Counted from the first letter of the stretch, positions 18,607 through 27,378 are shown. The stretch is 64,000 bases of DNA from Brachybacterium subflavum (GCF_009299795.1 NZ_VIGP01000005.1:1-64000), one strand, 5' to 3'. The notes: generated by a model from the sequence alone, not told the origin. A program made the numbers and translations.

Positions 18607-18677
18607 GATGTGAGGGCCACGAGATATGAGGGCCACGAACCAGATCTCACCGATCCTGGTTCGTGGCCCTCATATCT
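18607..18677. terminator. Long perfect palindrome between convergent ptsH and ptsI
   Basis: A perfect 21-bp inverted repeat (arms 18622-18642 and 18657-18677, containing GAGGGCCACGAACC) encloses a 14-nt loop. A near-copy of the left-arm core, GATGTGAGGGCCACGA, also lies immediately before it at 18607-18622, as a direct repeat. Position between two converging genes suggests a bidirectional terminator, but no T-tract follows on either strand, so it could be a dispersed repeat. Confidence 0.6.
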
Positions 18678-18728
18678 TCGCCCTCGCGGGCGCGCGGCCG
18701 CAGGCGTGCTGGGAGCGACGGGCGCGCG

Positions 18729-20447
18729 TCAGAGGCCGAGCTCTCCCAGGATCGGGAGGCCGGCGCGGACGGCGTCCCGGGCGTCATCCGCGGTGCGTGC
18801 GGAGACGGCGGCGGCAGCGAGCTGCTGCGCCTGCTCGAGGGAGACCGTGGAGAGCACCTTCGCGACCGCGGGCAGGGAGCGCGGGGTCATCGAGAGGCTG
18901 TTGACGCCCAGGCCCACGAGCACGACCGCGAGACCCGGGTCGCCCGCGGCCTCGCCGCACACGCCCACCGGCTTCTGGGCGCTCTCGCCGAAGGCCTCGG
19001 GGTCGCCGCCCGCCGCGCGGGCGCCGTCGCAGGTGGCCTTCACGAGGGTGAGGACCGCCGGCTGCCACGGGGTGTTCAGGTGCGCGAGGGTGCCGAGCAT
19101 GCGGTCGGCGGCCATCGTGTACTGGGTGAGGTCGTTGGTGCCGATCGAGGCGAAGTCGCACGCGGCCAGCTGCCGGTCCGCGGTGACCGCCGCCGAGGGC
19201 GTCTCGACCATGATCCCGGCCGGGGCGAGGTCGCGCTCGCGGCACAGGCCCACGAAGTCCTCGGTGTCCTCGGTGGTCGAGATCATCGGAGCCATCACCC
19301 ACACCTTCGCGTCGCTCTGCTTCGCGGCGCCGGAGATCGCGTCGAGCTGGTTGGTCAGCACCGAGCGCTTCTCCCACGAGGTGCGATAGGCCCGCACGCC
19401 GAGCGCGGGGTTCGGCTCGTCCGTGTCCGTGAGGAAGGGCAGGGGCTTGTCGGCGCCCGCGTCGATCGTGCGCACCACGACCTTCTGGCCGGGGAACGAC
19501 GCGAAGGCCTCCAGATAGGCCTTCGTCTGCTCCTCGACGGTCGGCTCGTCCTCGCGGTCCAGGAACAGGAACTCGGTGCGGAACAGGCCCACTCCGTCGG
19601 CGTGCGCGGCGGCTGCCGCCTTCGCGTCCTTCGCGCCGCCGATGTTGGCCAGCAGCTGCATGCGGGTGCCGTCGGTGAGCTCGACGCCGCCGCCCTCGTA
19701 GGTCAGCGGGTTCTTCTGCAGCTCGGTCCAGGCCTCCGCGAAGCGGCGGTGCTCATCGGTGACGTCGTCCGTGATGGTGCCGAAGCCGGCGTCGACGAAC
19801 ACCTCGGTGCCGTCGGCGATGTCGAGCACGCCCTTGGCGGCGACGATCGCGGGCAGGCCCAGCTGGCGGGCGAGGATCGCGGTGTGCGACTGGGGGCCGC
19901 CGTCGGAGGTCACCAGCGCCATCACCAGCGCCGGGTCGAGCGTCGCGGTGTCCGCGGGGGCGAGATCGGTCGCCGTGAGCACGAAGGGCTCCTCGACATC
20001 GGGGATGCCGGGCGCCTGCTCGCCGCGCAGCTCGGCGACGATGCGGCCGCGCACGTCCTTCACGTCGGCCGCGCGCTCGGCCATGTATCCGCCCAGGCCC
20101 TCGAGCATCGAGGCGACCTGGTCGCCGGCCTCCCATACGGCGCGCGCGGCGGAGGCGCCGCCGGCCAGCACGAAGCCCTGCGCGGTCTGGGTGAGGGAGG
20201 GATCCGCCGCCATCTGCGCGGTCGCCTCGAGAACGGCCTTCCCATCGCCCTGGGCATGCTCGGCGCGATGCGTCAGCGCCTTCTGCACGCTCGCGGCGGC
20301 CTCGGCGATGCGTGCGGCCTCGGCCTGCGGATCCGCGCCCTCGGGGATCTTCTCGCCGACGGGCGGCTCCGCGACCGGCGGCGCCATCGTCCGGACCGTG
20401 CCGACGACGCGGCCGGGGCTGACCGCCACACCTGTGTACTGGGACAT
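18729..20447 (-). CDS. ptsI: PTS enzyme I (phosphoenolpyruvate-protein phosphotransferase)
   Basis: 572-residue cytosolic enzyme that moves phosphate from PEP to HPr. The phospho-histidine is in GGPQSHTAILARQLGLPAIV (His188, one off the E. coli number). The C-terminal PEP-binding barrel has FLDREDEPTVEEQ and DFASIGTNDLTQYTMAADR, the PEP-utilising signature. ATG 20447 is selected because GAGGGAG lies upstream; a longer in-frame extension has no ribosome site. It is transcribed toward ptsH rather than with it, so HPr and enzyme I are separately controlled here. Confidence 0.95.
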   Translation of the reverse strand: MSQYTGVAVSPGRVVGTVRTMAPPVAEPPVGEKIPEGADPQAEAARIAEAAASVQKALTHRAEHAQGDGKAVLEATAQMAADPSLTQTAQGFVLAGGASAARAVWEAGDQVASMLEGLGGYMAERAADVKDVRGRIVAELRGEQAPGIPDVEEPFVLTATDLAPADTATLDPALVMALVTSDGGPQSHTAILARQLGLPAIVAAKGVLDIADGTEVFVDAGFGTITDDVTDEHRRFAEAWTELQKNPLTYEGGGVELTDGTRMQLLANIGGAKDAKAAAAAHADGVGLFRTEFLFLDREDEPTVEEQTKAYLEAFASFPGQKVVVRTIDAGADKPLPFLTDTDEPNPALGVRAYRTSWEKRSVLTNQLDAISGAAKQSDAKVWVMAPMISTTEDTEDFVGLCRERDLAPAGIMVETPSAAVTADRQLAACDFASIGTNDLTQYTMAADRMLGTLAHLNTPWQPAVLTLVKATCDGARAAGGDPEAFGESAQKPVGVCGEAAGDPGLAVVLVGLGVNSLSMTPRSLPAVAKVLSTVSLEQAQQLAAAAVSARTADDARDAVRAGLPILGELGL

Positions 20448-20606
20448 CTCGGACTCCCTCTGTGATGGGCCCGTGGGGGAGGGCTCGGGCGCGCGGCGGC
20501 GCCGCGCGTGATCACCACATGCTACGTGCCTCGCCCGGGGCGAGAGTCGTATCGTCCCCGCGCCCTCCGACGGCCCGGTCGGCACCGCGACCGCCGCCAC
20601 GACCGA

Positions 20607-20612
20607 TAGGCT
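20607..20612 (+). promoter_or_regulatory. -10 element for a leaderless NYN-protein transcript
   Basis: TAGGCT ends 7 nt before ATG 20620; no ribosome site lies in between. Confidence 0.6.
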
Positions 20613-20619
20613 CGCCACC

Positions 20620-21168
20620 ATGGATGAACGCAGCTCCTATCTCCTCGTCGACGGCGAGAACATCGACGCCACGCTGGGCCTCTCGGTCCTCGGGCGCCGC
20701 CCGCACCCGGAGGAGAGGCCGCGCTGGAACACGCTGCTGAGCTTCATCCAGGAGCACTGGTCCGAGCCCACCCACGGCCTGTTCTTCCTGGCCGTCGCGA
20801 GCGACCTGCCCGCGAGCTTCGTGCAGGCGCTGCTCGCCATGGGCTACACACCGATCCCGCTGCGCGGCGACGGCAAAGTCGTGGACATCGCCATCCAGCG
20901 CACGCTCACCGCGCTCAAGGACCGTGCGTCCGACGTGGCCCTGGTCAGCCACGACCGCGACTTCGTGGACCAGATGCGCGCGCTCTCGGAGGACGAGGAG
21001 CGGCGCCTCGCGATCGTCGGCTTCCGGGAGTTCATGGCCTCCGACCTGCGGCAGGTGCCGCGCGTGGAGATCCTGGACCTCGAGTTCGACGCCGGCACCT
21101 TCACGAGCCCGCTGCCGCGCGTGCGCGTCATCGAGATCGACGAGTTCGACCCGTACGAGTTCATCTGA
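20620..21168 (+). CDS. NYN-domain (PIN-like) putative ribonuclease
   Basis: 182-residue protein with the NYN fold of PIN-type nucleases. Acidic residues expected at the metal site are in LLVDGENID (residues 9-17), KVVDIAIQ and LVSHDRDF. Residues past about 140 form an acidic C-terminal tail rich in Glu/Asp. The family contains RNA-processing and toxin-type nucleases, but the role of this actinobacterial branch is not known. Leaderless start is inferred from the -10 hexamer immediately upstream. It is divergent from ptsI. Confidence 0.75.
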   Translation: MDERSSYLLVDGENIDATLGLSVLGRRPHPEERPRWNTLLSFIQEHWSEPTHGLFFLAVASDLPASFVQALLAMGYTPIPLRGDGKVVDIAIQRTLTALKDRASDVALVSHDRDFVDQMRALSEDEERRLAIVGFREFMASDLRQVPRVEILDLEFDAGTFTSPLPRVRVIEIDEFDPYEFI

Positions 21169-21247
21169 GCCGGGCACGTCCCGCCCGGCGCGCCGGCGCG
21201 CCGCCATGGAGAGGACTGCCACGAGATCTGCGCAGAGGCGGCACCAG

Positions 21248-21253
21248 TACGCT
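21248..21253 (+). promoter_or_regulatory. -10 element for a short leaderless ORF
   Basis: TACGCT ends 6 nt before ATG 21260, the same geometry as at other genes of the window. Confidence 0.45.
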
Positions 21254-21259
21254 GACCGC

Positions 21260-21355
21260 ATGGGGATCGTGATCGAGGTTCTGGTGTCCTTCCTCGGGGA
21301 CTTCGTCTTCGCGCGAGGAAGATCGCGCAGACGTGAGCGCGCGCCGCGGGACTGA
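21260..21355 (+). CDS. Candidate 31-residue leaderless peptide
   Basis: The short frame starts at an ATG 6 nt after a TACGCT hexamer and ends at TGA 21355. The product has a hydrophobic front half (MGIVIEVLVSFLGDFVFA) followed by a very basic tail (RGRSRRRERAPRD), like a small membrane-associated peptide with an inside-positive end. It lies 92 bp after the NYN gene and before a strong hairpin terminator. No homologue is recognised; the call rests on promoter geometry and composition only. Confidence 0.4.
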   Translation: MGIVIEVLVSFLGDFVFARGRSRRRERAPRD

Positions 21356-21426
21356 GCACTGCAGGGCCGGGCGCCGTGCGTCGGCCGCGCCGCCCCGACC
21401 GTCCGCCCCTCGGCCCCATCCATGAA

Positions 21427-21459
21427 GAAGGCCCCCGCCGGATCCCGACGGGGGCCTTC
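21427..21459. terminator. Rho-independent-type terminator of the tRNA-Ser gene
   Basis: An 11-bp perfect stem (GAAGGCCCCCG paired with its complement at 21449-21459) closes an 11-nt loop. Read on the minus strand it is followed by TTC-rich sequence, so it terminates the tRNA; it would also stop plus-strand transcription from the short ORF. Confidence 0.8.
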
Positions 21460-21488
21460 ACGACCCGGGTGAATCCCTGGGTCAGGGG

Positions 21489-21574
21489 CGGTAGCGGCGG
21501 GATTTGAACCCGCGGTGGCTATTAACCACACATCATTTCGAGTGATGCACCTTCGGCCGCTCGGACACGCTACC
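21489..21574 (-). tRNA. tRNA-Ser (anticodon CGA)
   Basis: Acceptor strands GGTAGCG and CGCTACC pair perfectly with G as discriminator base. The anticodon arm is CATCA, loop CTCGAAA, TGATG, giving anticodon CGA that reads UCG. A long variable arm (about GTGGTTAATAGCCAC) is characteristic of tRNA-Ser, and the T arm holds GGTTCAAATCC. The 86-nt length fits class II. The 3' CCA is not encoded. UCG is a favoured serine codon in this GC-rich genome. Confidence 0.93.
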
Positions 21575-21653
21575 GCCCGCGAGTCTACGCAGAGCGTGAA
21601 CGGCGGGCAAACCGTCCGGGCGCGGGTGCGACCCAGTTCACCGAGGCAGGCAC

Positions 21654-21659
21654 TACCCT
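21654..21659 (+). promoter_or_regulatory. -10 element for a leaderless oligopeptidase transcript
   Basis: TACCCT ends 7 nt before the GTG at 21667; the gap has no ribosome site. Confidence 0.55.
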
Positions 21660-21666
21660 CGATCGG

Positions 21667-23925
21667 GTGATGAGCACCGACGCCTCCCGTCCCGAGTCCC
21701 GGCCCGATACGCAGCCCGCCGCCCCGTCCGACGCCGAGCCGGCGCAGGGGCCGCGGCCGCCTCGCCCGGACCGTCGGCCCACGGACCGCACCCACCACGG
21801 CGACACCGTGATCGATCCCTACGAGTGGCTGCGCGACAAGGAGGACCCCGAGGTCATCGCGCACCTCGAGGCCGAGAACGCCTATGCGGACGCCCGCACC
21901 GCCCACCTCGCGGGGCTGCGCGAGGAGCTCGTCGGCGAGTTCGTCGGCCACACCCAGGAGACGGACCTCTCCGTGCCCGTGCGCCGCGGCGACTGGTGGT
22001 ACCTCACCCGCACCACCGAGGGCCAGGACTACCCGCGGCACACCCGCGTGGCCGAGGGTCCCGACCTGCCGCGCGGCGCGGGCGGCGTGCCCGCCGTCGA
22101 CCCCGGGGAGATGCTCCCCGGCGAGCAGGTCGTGCTGGACGCGCAGGCCCTCGCCCAGGGCCAGGAGTTCTTCTCCCTCGGCGGCATGCGCCCCTCCCCC
22201 AGCCAGCATCTGCTCGCGTACAGCACGGACGTGCGCGGCGACGAGCGCTTCGACATCGTCGTCACGGACCTGCGGGCCGACGGCGCGAGCGCGGTCGTCG
22301 ACGAGGCGGTGCGCGGTGCCGGCTACGGGCTCGCGTTCTCGACCGACGAGCAGTGGCTGTTCTACGCGCGCGTGGACGACGCCTGGCGCCAGCACCAGAT
22401 CTGGCGGCACCGCCTGGGCACGAGCGCCGAGGAGGACCAGCTCGTCCTCGAAGAGGACGACGAGCGCTTCATGATCGGCTTCGAGCCCTCGCGCGACGGC
22501 TCCACGCTGCTCATCGAGTCCGCCTCGACCACCACGAGCGAGGGCTGGCTGCTGGATCTCGCCGACCCGACGTCGGATCCCCGCCCCGCGGGCGGCCGTC
22601 GGTCCGGCGTCGAGTACTCGATCGAGCACGCGGGCGACCATCTGCTGATCGTCCACAACGACGGCGTCCCGGGCTTCGCCCTCGCCACCGCGCCGCTCGA
22701 GGATCCGGGCTCCTGGACCACGATCCTCGAGGCGGCAGACGGCGAGCGCCTCGAGACGGCCGACGCCTTCGCGACCTTCGCGGCGCTCGAGCTGCGCAGC
22801 GGCGGCCTCGCGTCCGTGCGCGTGATCCCGCGCCGCGAGAGCTCGGCGGCAGCCGAGGACGGGGCGGCGCTCGGTGCGGACGCGGCCGCACGTGCCTGGG
22901 CCGTCGAGGACGCCTGGGACGTCTCCCACGGCGGCGAGCTCGACACGGTGTTCCTGCAGGCCAACCCCACGTTCGACGAGACCGTGCTGCGCTACCAGCT
23001 CACCAGCCTGCTCACCCCCGCGACGATCGCCCAGGTCGACGTGGCGACCCGCGAGCACGAGGTGCTCCGCCGCACCCCGGTGCCGGGCTTCGACCCGGAG
23101 CTGTACGTCGAGCGGCGGCTGTGGGCCCGAGCGGCCGACGGCACCGCGATCCCGATCTCCCTCGCCGTGCGCCGCGGGATCACGGCGGACGGCACGAACC
23201 CCGGCTATCTCTACGGCTACGGCTCCTACGAGGCGTCCATGGACCCGTCGTTCGTGCCCACGCGCCTGTCCCTCCTGGACCGCGGGGTCGTGATTGCCGT
23301 GGCCCATGTGCGCGGCGGCGGCGAGATGGGCAGGCCCTGGTACGAGCACGGCAAGCTGCTCGAGAAGCGCAACACCTTCACCGACTTCGTGGACTGCGCC
23401 GCGCACCTCGTCGACGCGGGCTGGGTCGCGCCGGACCGTCTCTCCGCGGAGGGCCGCAGCGCGGGCGGCCTGCTCATGGGCGCGATCGCGAACCTCGCCC
23501 CCGAGCGCTTCCGGGCGATCATCGCGGGCGTGCCCTTCGTGGACGCGCTCACCACGATCCTCGACCCCTCGCTGCCGCTCACCGTGGGCGAGTGGGAGGA
23601 GTGGGGCGACCCGCTGCACGACCCCGAGGTCTACGAGTACATGAAGTCGTACACCCCGTACGAGAACGTGCGGGCGGCCCGGTACCCGGCGATCTTCGCC
23701 TCGACCTCGCTGAACGACACCCGAGTGTTCTTCGTCGAGCCCGCGAAGTGGGTCGCGCGTCTGCGCGAGACCGTCACCGGCGACCAGGCCGAGCGGCCGA
23801 TCGTGTTCCGCTGCGAGATGGTCGCCGGGCACGGCGGGCGCTCGGGCCGCTACGCGAAGTGGGAGCAGCGGGCCGACGAGCTCGCCTGGCTGCTCGACCA
23901 GATCGGCGCGACCGCTCGGATCTGA
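21667..23925 (+). CDS. ptrB: Oligopeptidase B (S9A prolyl-oligopeptidase family)
   Basis: 752-residue cytosolic serine peptidase cutting short peptides, typically after basic residues. The N-terminal beta-propeller (about 60-470) gates a C-terminal alpha/beta-hydrolase domain. The triad is visible: Ser598 in EGRSAGGLLMG, Asp684 in SLNDTRVFFVEPAKW, and His722 in VAGHGGRSGR. These match oligopeptidase B rather than prolyl oligopeptidase. GTG 21667 and ATG 21670 are both possible; the hexamer spacing favours the GTG. An acidic/Pro-rich N-terminal extension of about 35 residues is not part of the fold. Peptides delivered by the POT transporter at 50-52 kb are plausible substrates. Confidence 0.88.
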   Translation: MMSTDASRPESRPDTQPAAPSDAEPAQGPRPPRPDRRPTDRTHHGDTVIDPYEWLRDKEDPEVIAHLEAENAYADARTAHLAGLREELVGEFVGHTQETDLSVPVRRGDWWYLTRTTEGQDYPRHTRVAEGPDLPRGAGGVPAVDPGEMLPGEQVVLDAQALAQGQEFFSLGGMRPSPSQHLLAYSTDVRGDERFDIVVTDLRADGASAVVDEAVRGAGYGLAFSTDEQWLFYARVDDAWRQHQIWRHRLGTSAEEDQLVLEEDDERFMIGFEPSRDGSTLLIESASTTTSEGWLLDLADPTSDPRPAGGRRSGVEYSIEHAGDHLLIVHNDGVPGFALATAPLEDPGSWTTILEAADGERLETADAFATFAALELRSGGLASVRVIPRRESSAAAEDGAALGADAAARAWAVEDAWDVSHGGELDTVFLQANPTFDETVLRYQLTSLLTPATIAQVDVATREHEVLRRTPVPGFDPELYVERRLWARAADGTAIPISLAVRRGITADGTNPGYLYGYGSYEASMDPSFVPTRLSLLDRGVVIAVAHVRGGGEMGRPWYEHGKLLEKRNTFTDFVDCAAHLVDAGWVAPDRLSAEGRSAGGLLMGAIANLAPERFRAIIAGVPFVDALTTILDPSLPLTVGEWEEWGDPLHDPEVYEYMKSYTPYENVRAARYPAIFASTSLNDTRVFFVEPAKWVARLRETVTGDQAERPIVFRCEMVAGHGGRSGRYAKWEQRADELAWLLDQIGATARI

Positions 23926-24012
23926 CGGGTCGCCCGGCCGCCGGAACTCGCCCGTCAGGCGGCCGTCCCGCGGTCCCGTCGGGCTGCCGTCCCGCCGTCC
24001 CGCACGGACGAT

Positions 24013-24060
24013 GGCCAGGTTCTATGACAGAAAGCGGACTTTCTGTCATAGAACCTGGCC
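24013..24060. terminator. Perfect 22-bp palindrome between convergent ptrB and metQ
   Basis: Arms 24013-24034 and 24039-24060 pair perfectly around a CGGA loop. The core (TTCTATGACAGAAAG) is clearly richer in A/T than its surroundings. Its place between two converging genes fits a bidirectional terminator; no T-tract follows. The arrangement resembles the ptsH/ptsI palindrome, though the sequences differ. Confidence 0.6.
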
Positions 24061-24131
24061 GTCATCGCGTGGGCAGTGCCCGACTCCGCGGAGCAGCGCC
24101 CCACACCGCGGCGGCGGCGCCCTGCGCCGGT

Positions 24132-24983
24132 TCAGAAGGCCGGGATGACCGACCCGTCGGTGTACGTGGTGGTGATGAACTTCTTGACGTCGTCGGAGTG
24201 CAGGAGCTCGTCGAGCTTCTTCAGCGCCGCGTTGTCCTTCTCCTCGGTGCGCACCACCACGAAGTTCGCGTAGGGGTTCTCCGCATCGCTCTTCTCGAGC
24301 ACGATCGAGTCCTCCGAGGGCTTGAGTCCCGCCTCGATCGCGTAGTTGCCGTTGACGACGCCCGCCGCGAAGTCGCCGAGCGTGCGCGGGATCTGCGCCG
24401 CCTCGATCTCGGTGAACTTCAGCTTCTGCGGGTTCTCGTCGACGTCCTTGGTCGTCGCGTCGGTGACCTTGACGCCGTCCTTGAGGGTGATCAGTCCCGC
24501 CTCGGCGAGCAGACCCAGCCCGCGACCGCGGTTCGTGGGGTCGTTGGCGATCGCGATCTCGTCGCCGTCCTTCAGCTCGTCGAGCTTCGTGATCTGCTCG
24601 GAGTACAGACCCAGCGGCTCGATGTGCACGCCCTTGAAGGCGAAGAAGTCGTACCCCTTCTCCTTCTTCTGCGAATCGAGGAACGGCTGGTTCTGGTAGT
24701 AGTTCGCGTCGATGTCGCCGTCGTTCAGCGCCTGGTTCGGGATCTGGTAGTCCGTGTAGGGCGTGATGTCGAGGTTCAGGTTCGCGTCCTCGGCGAGGTT
24801 CTTGCTGACGAATTCCAGGATCTCCTGGTGGGGCTTGGGCGAGGCGCCGATCTTGATGGTCGTCACCCCGTCCTTCTCCTCCGGGCCGTCGGAGCTCCCG
24901 CCCACCAGGCCGCAGCCGGTGATCGAGAGCGCGGCGAGGCCGGCGCCGGAGGCGAACAGGGTGCGGCGGGTCAGGTGCGACAT
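24132..24983 (-). CDS. metQ: Methionine ABC transporter substrate-binding lipoprotein
   Basis: 283-residue lipoprotein of the NlpA family. The signal peptide (SHLTRRTLFASGAGLAALSITGC) ends in a lipobox ITGC and carries paired arginines. The mature protein has IGASPKPHQEILEFV at its start, YTDYQIPNQALNDGDIDANYYQNQPFLD, and IAIANDPTNRGRGLGLL, all diagnostic of MetQ. GAGGAG precedes the ATG. It is the third gene of metNIQ, after a 72-bp gap from metI. D- and L-methionine import is the family role. Confidence 0.92.
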   Translation of the reverse strand: MSHLTRRTLFASGAGLAALSITGCGLVGGSSDGPEEKDGVTTIKIGASPKPHQEILEFVSKNLAEDANLNLDITPYTDYQIPNQALNDGDIDANYYQNQPFLDSQKKEKGYDFFAFKGVHIEPLGLYSEQITKLDELKDGDEIAIANDPTNRGRGLGLLAEAGLITLKDGVKVTDATTKDVDENPQKLKFTEIEAAQIPRTLGDFAAGVVNGNYAIEAGLKPSEDSIVLEKSDAENPYANFVVVRTEEKDNAALKKLDELLHSDDVKKFITTTYTDGSVIPAF

Positions 24984-25055
24984 GTGAGTCTCCTCAGGGG
25001 TGGGGGCGGGGCCGACGGGGCGATGCGCGTACGGGGTATCGGCGACGGGGGCATC

Positions 25056-25751
25056 TCAGGCGTTGCGGGCGCGGTGGTCGACGACGCGCGAGAGCACGGA
25101 ACCGATCGACTGCACGAGGATCACGATGACGATGAGGACGACGACGGTCGCGACCATCACGACGTTGTCGTAGGACTGGTAGCCCATGCGGTTGGCGAGG
25201 TCGCCCAGGCCCTTGCCGCCCACGGCGCCGGCCATGGCCGTGTAGCCGATGACGGCGATCGTGGTGGTGGTCAGCGAGCCGATGATCCCGGGCAGCGCCT
25301 CGGGGAAGAGCACCTGGCGGATGACCTGCCAGCGGCTCGCGCCCATCATCTGCACGGCCTCGATCTTGCCGGCGGGGATCTCGCGCAGGTTGATCTCGAC
25401 CAGGCGCGCGAGGAACGGGATCGCGGAGACCACGAGCGCGAACATGGCCGCGTTCGGGCCGGTCACGCGGCCCACGACGATCCTGGTGACGGGGATCAGG
25501 GCGATGATCAGGATGATGAACGGGAAGGACCGGCCCACGTTCACGATGAAGCCGACGATCCGGTTCACCCAGCGGGCGGCGCCGCCGGCGGCGCGGTCGG
25601 TCTCGAACAGCAGCACTCCGAGCGGGGTGCCGATGATCGCCGCGAAGAGCATCGTGCCGATCGTCATGTAGAGGGTGATCAGGGTGTTCGACCACAGGCT
25701 CGTGTTGGAGTCCCAGGTCGTGAAGACGGGATTGCTCAGCCACTCGCTCAT
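25056..25751 (-). CDS. metI: Methionine ABC transporter permease
   Basis: 231-residue inner-membrane permease with about five helices and the MetI-type EAA loop (EAVQMMGASRWQVIRQVLFPEALPGI). The ATG overlaps the stop of metN by four bases. Length is close to E. coli MetI (217). It forms a homodimer in known MetNI transporters. Confidence 0.92.
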   Translation of the reverse strand: MSEWLSNPVFTTWDSNTSLWSNTLITLYMTIGTMLFAAIIGTPLGVLLFETDRAAGGAARWVNRIVGFIVNVGRSFPFIILIIALIPVTRIVVGRVTGPNAAMFALVVSAIPFLARLVEINLREIPAGKIEAVQMMGASRWQVIRQVLFPEALPGIIGSLTTTTIAVIGYTAMAGAVGGKGLGDLANRMGYQSYDNVVMVATVVVLIVIVILVQSIGSVLSRVVDHRARNA

Positions 25752-26776
25752 GCCGAGGCCTCCTTCGCGACGACGCCGCGGCTCTCGAGCTCCCGCAGGA
25801 ACGCCTCGAGGCCCTTCTGGGTGATCGGTGTGTCGTCCTCGTTGCGCAGGGCGAGCTGCACGCGTCCCACCTGGCGCCCGGCGATGGTCTCGATGGTGCC
25901 GGCGACGATCTGCGCACGGGCGCCGTGCTCGGCGGCGATGCGCACGAGCTCCTCGCTGCTGGCCACGGCCTTCTCGTTCTGCGGATCGGCGCCGTAGTCG
26001 CAGTCGACCACGCGCGCGCTGATGCCCGTCGGGGCCGGCGGCAGCGGGATCAGCTCGCTGGAGAGGGGACCGTGCGGGTCGGAGGCGACGTCGGCGAGCG
26101 CGCCGCTCTGTCGCACCCTGCCGTCCTCGAGGAGGGTCACGGAGTCGCAGATCTCGCGGACCACGCTCATCTCGTGGGTGATCATGAGGACGGTGATGCC
26201 CAGGCGGTCGCGCAGGCTGCGGATGAGCGCGAGGATCTGCCGGGTCGTCGTCGGGTCGAGCGCGCTGGTGGGCTCGTCGCACAGCAGCACCTTGGGCTCG
26301 GCGGCGAGGCCGCGCGCGATGCCCACGCGCTGGATCTGTCCGCCCGAGAGCTGCGCGGGATGGTTGTGCTCGCGCCCGGCGAGGCCCACGAGCTCCACGA
26401 GCTCGGCGACGCGCTGAGTGCGCTGCTCGCGCGGGACTCCCGCGATCTCGAGGGGGTGGGCGATGTTGCGGGCCGCGGTGCGGGAGTCCAGCAGGTTCGC
26501 GTGCTGGAACACCATGCCGATCTCGCGGCGGGCGGCACGCAGGGCGGGCCCGTCGAGCGCGGCGATGTCCGTGCCGTCGATGCGCACGCTGCCGCTCGTG
26601 GGCTTCTCGAGCCCGGTGAGGCAGCGGATGAGCGTGGACTTCCCGGCGCCGGAGCGGCCGACGATCCCATGGATCTGGCCGGCGTCGACCGTCAGGTCGA
26701 TGCCGTCGAGCGCGGTGACGGGGTCTCCCCCGCCCGGCGCGGGGAAGACCTTGGTGAGGCCTTCGAGAGTGATCAC
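25748..26776 (-). CDS. metN: Methionine ABC transporter ATP-binding protein
   Basis: 342-residue ATPase. Walker A GRSGAGKST (about residues 40-48), signature LSGGQIQRVGIARGL, and Walker [14 protein letters not shown] are present. Residues after about 255 form the NIL domain that in E. coli MetN binds methionine and shuts transport down (trans-inhibition), so feedback control is likely here. Start is GTG 26776. No S-box or other SAM riboswitch is seen in the 119 bp upstream, so transcriptional control is presumably by a repressor. Confidence 0.93.
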   Translation of the reverse strand: MITLEGLTKVFPAPGGGDPVTALDGIDLTVDAGQIHGIVGRSGAGKSTLIRCLTGLEKPTSGSVRIDGTDIAALDGPALRAARREIGMVFQHANLLDSRTAARNIAHPLEIAGVPREQRTQRVAELVELVGLAGREHNHPAQLSGGQIQRVGIARGLAAEPKVLLCDEPTSALDPTTTRQILALIRSLRDRLGITVLMITHEMSVVREICDSVTLLEDGRVRQSGALADVASDPHGPLSSELIPLPPAPTGISARVVDCDYGADPQNEKAVASSEELVRIAAEHGARAQIVAGTIETIAGRQVGRVQLALRNEDDTPITQKGLEAFLRELESRGVVAKEASA

Positions 26777-26895
26777 AAGCAGAAGTAGAGCATCCCCCTA
26801 GCGCATCTGCCGACCCTCTCGTTCACGAATCGTCATCTGACCGGGGGCTGCGTGGTCGGGATCACCGCCGCTGACGGGATCGTGTGGTGCGGGCC

Positions 26896-27378
26896 TCAGC
26901 GGTTCCGGCGGGCGCGGAAGAACGCGCGCAGCAGGTCCCCGCACTCCTGCTCCCGCACGCTCGTGGTGAGCTCGACGCGATGGTTCAGCCGGGGCTCGCG
27001 CACGAGGTCGTAGAGGGAGCCTGCCGCGCCCGCCTTCGGGTCCGGGGCGCCGACGACGACGCGGGCGATGCGTGCGAGCACGATCGCGCCGGCGCACATG
27101 GTGCAGGGTTCGAGCGTGACGGCGAGGGTGCAGCCGGTGAGGTTCCAGCGGCCCGTCGCGCGGGCGGCCTCGCGCAGGGCGAGGATCTCGGCGTGGGCGG
27201 TGGGGTCCTCGTCGGCCTCACGTCGGTTCCCGGCCCGCGCGATCACGCATCCCTCGGGATCCAGGACGACGGCGCCGATGGGGACGTCGGCCGGCTCGCG
27301 GTCCGCGGCGGCGCGCGCCTCGTCGAGGGCGATGCCCATGAGGACGTCATCGGAGAGGAGCGGGGTGTCGTCGTCCAC
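26896..27378 (-). CDS. tadA: tRNA-specific adenosine deaminase
   Basis: 160-residue zinc deaminase that makes inosine at the wobble position of tRNA-Arg(ACG). Zinc ligands and the proton shuttle are clear: THAE (His62, Glu64) and PCTMC (Cys92, Cys95). GTG 27378 is preferred as start because a GAGAAT hexamer lies 6 nt upstream, giving a leaderless transcript; an in-frame start 30 codons earlier runs into the neighbouring gene. The essential gene lies beside upp and a reductase, an arrangement seen in many actinobacteria. Confidence 0.9.
   Translation of the reverse strand: MDDDTPLLSDDVLMGIALDEARAAADREPADVPIGAVVLDPEGCVIARAGNRREADEDPTAHAEILALREAARATGRWNLTGCTLAVTLEPCTMCAGAIVLARIARVVVGAPDPKAGAAGSLYDLVREPRLNHRVELTTSVREQECGDLLRAFFRARRNR

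Noticed and set aside
20512-23832. 1106-codon open frame antisense to the NYN gene, tRNA and oligopeptidase
   Set aside because: It spans a tRNA gene and opposes an oligopeptidase with an intact catalytic triad; composition is that of a frame shadow.
26777-26895. SAM riboswitch before metN
   Set aside because: The 119-bp region is too short and shows none of the conserved S-box helices.
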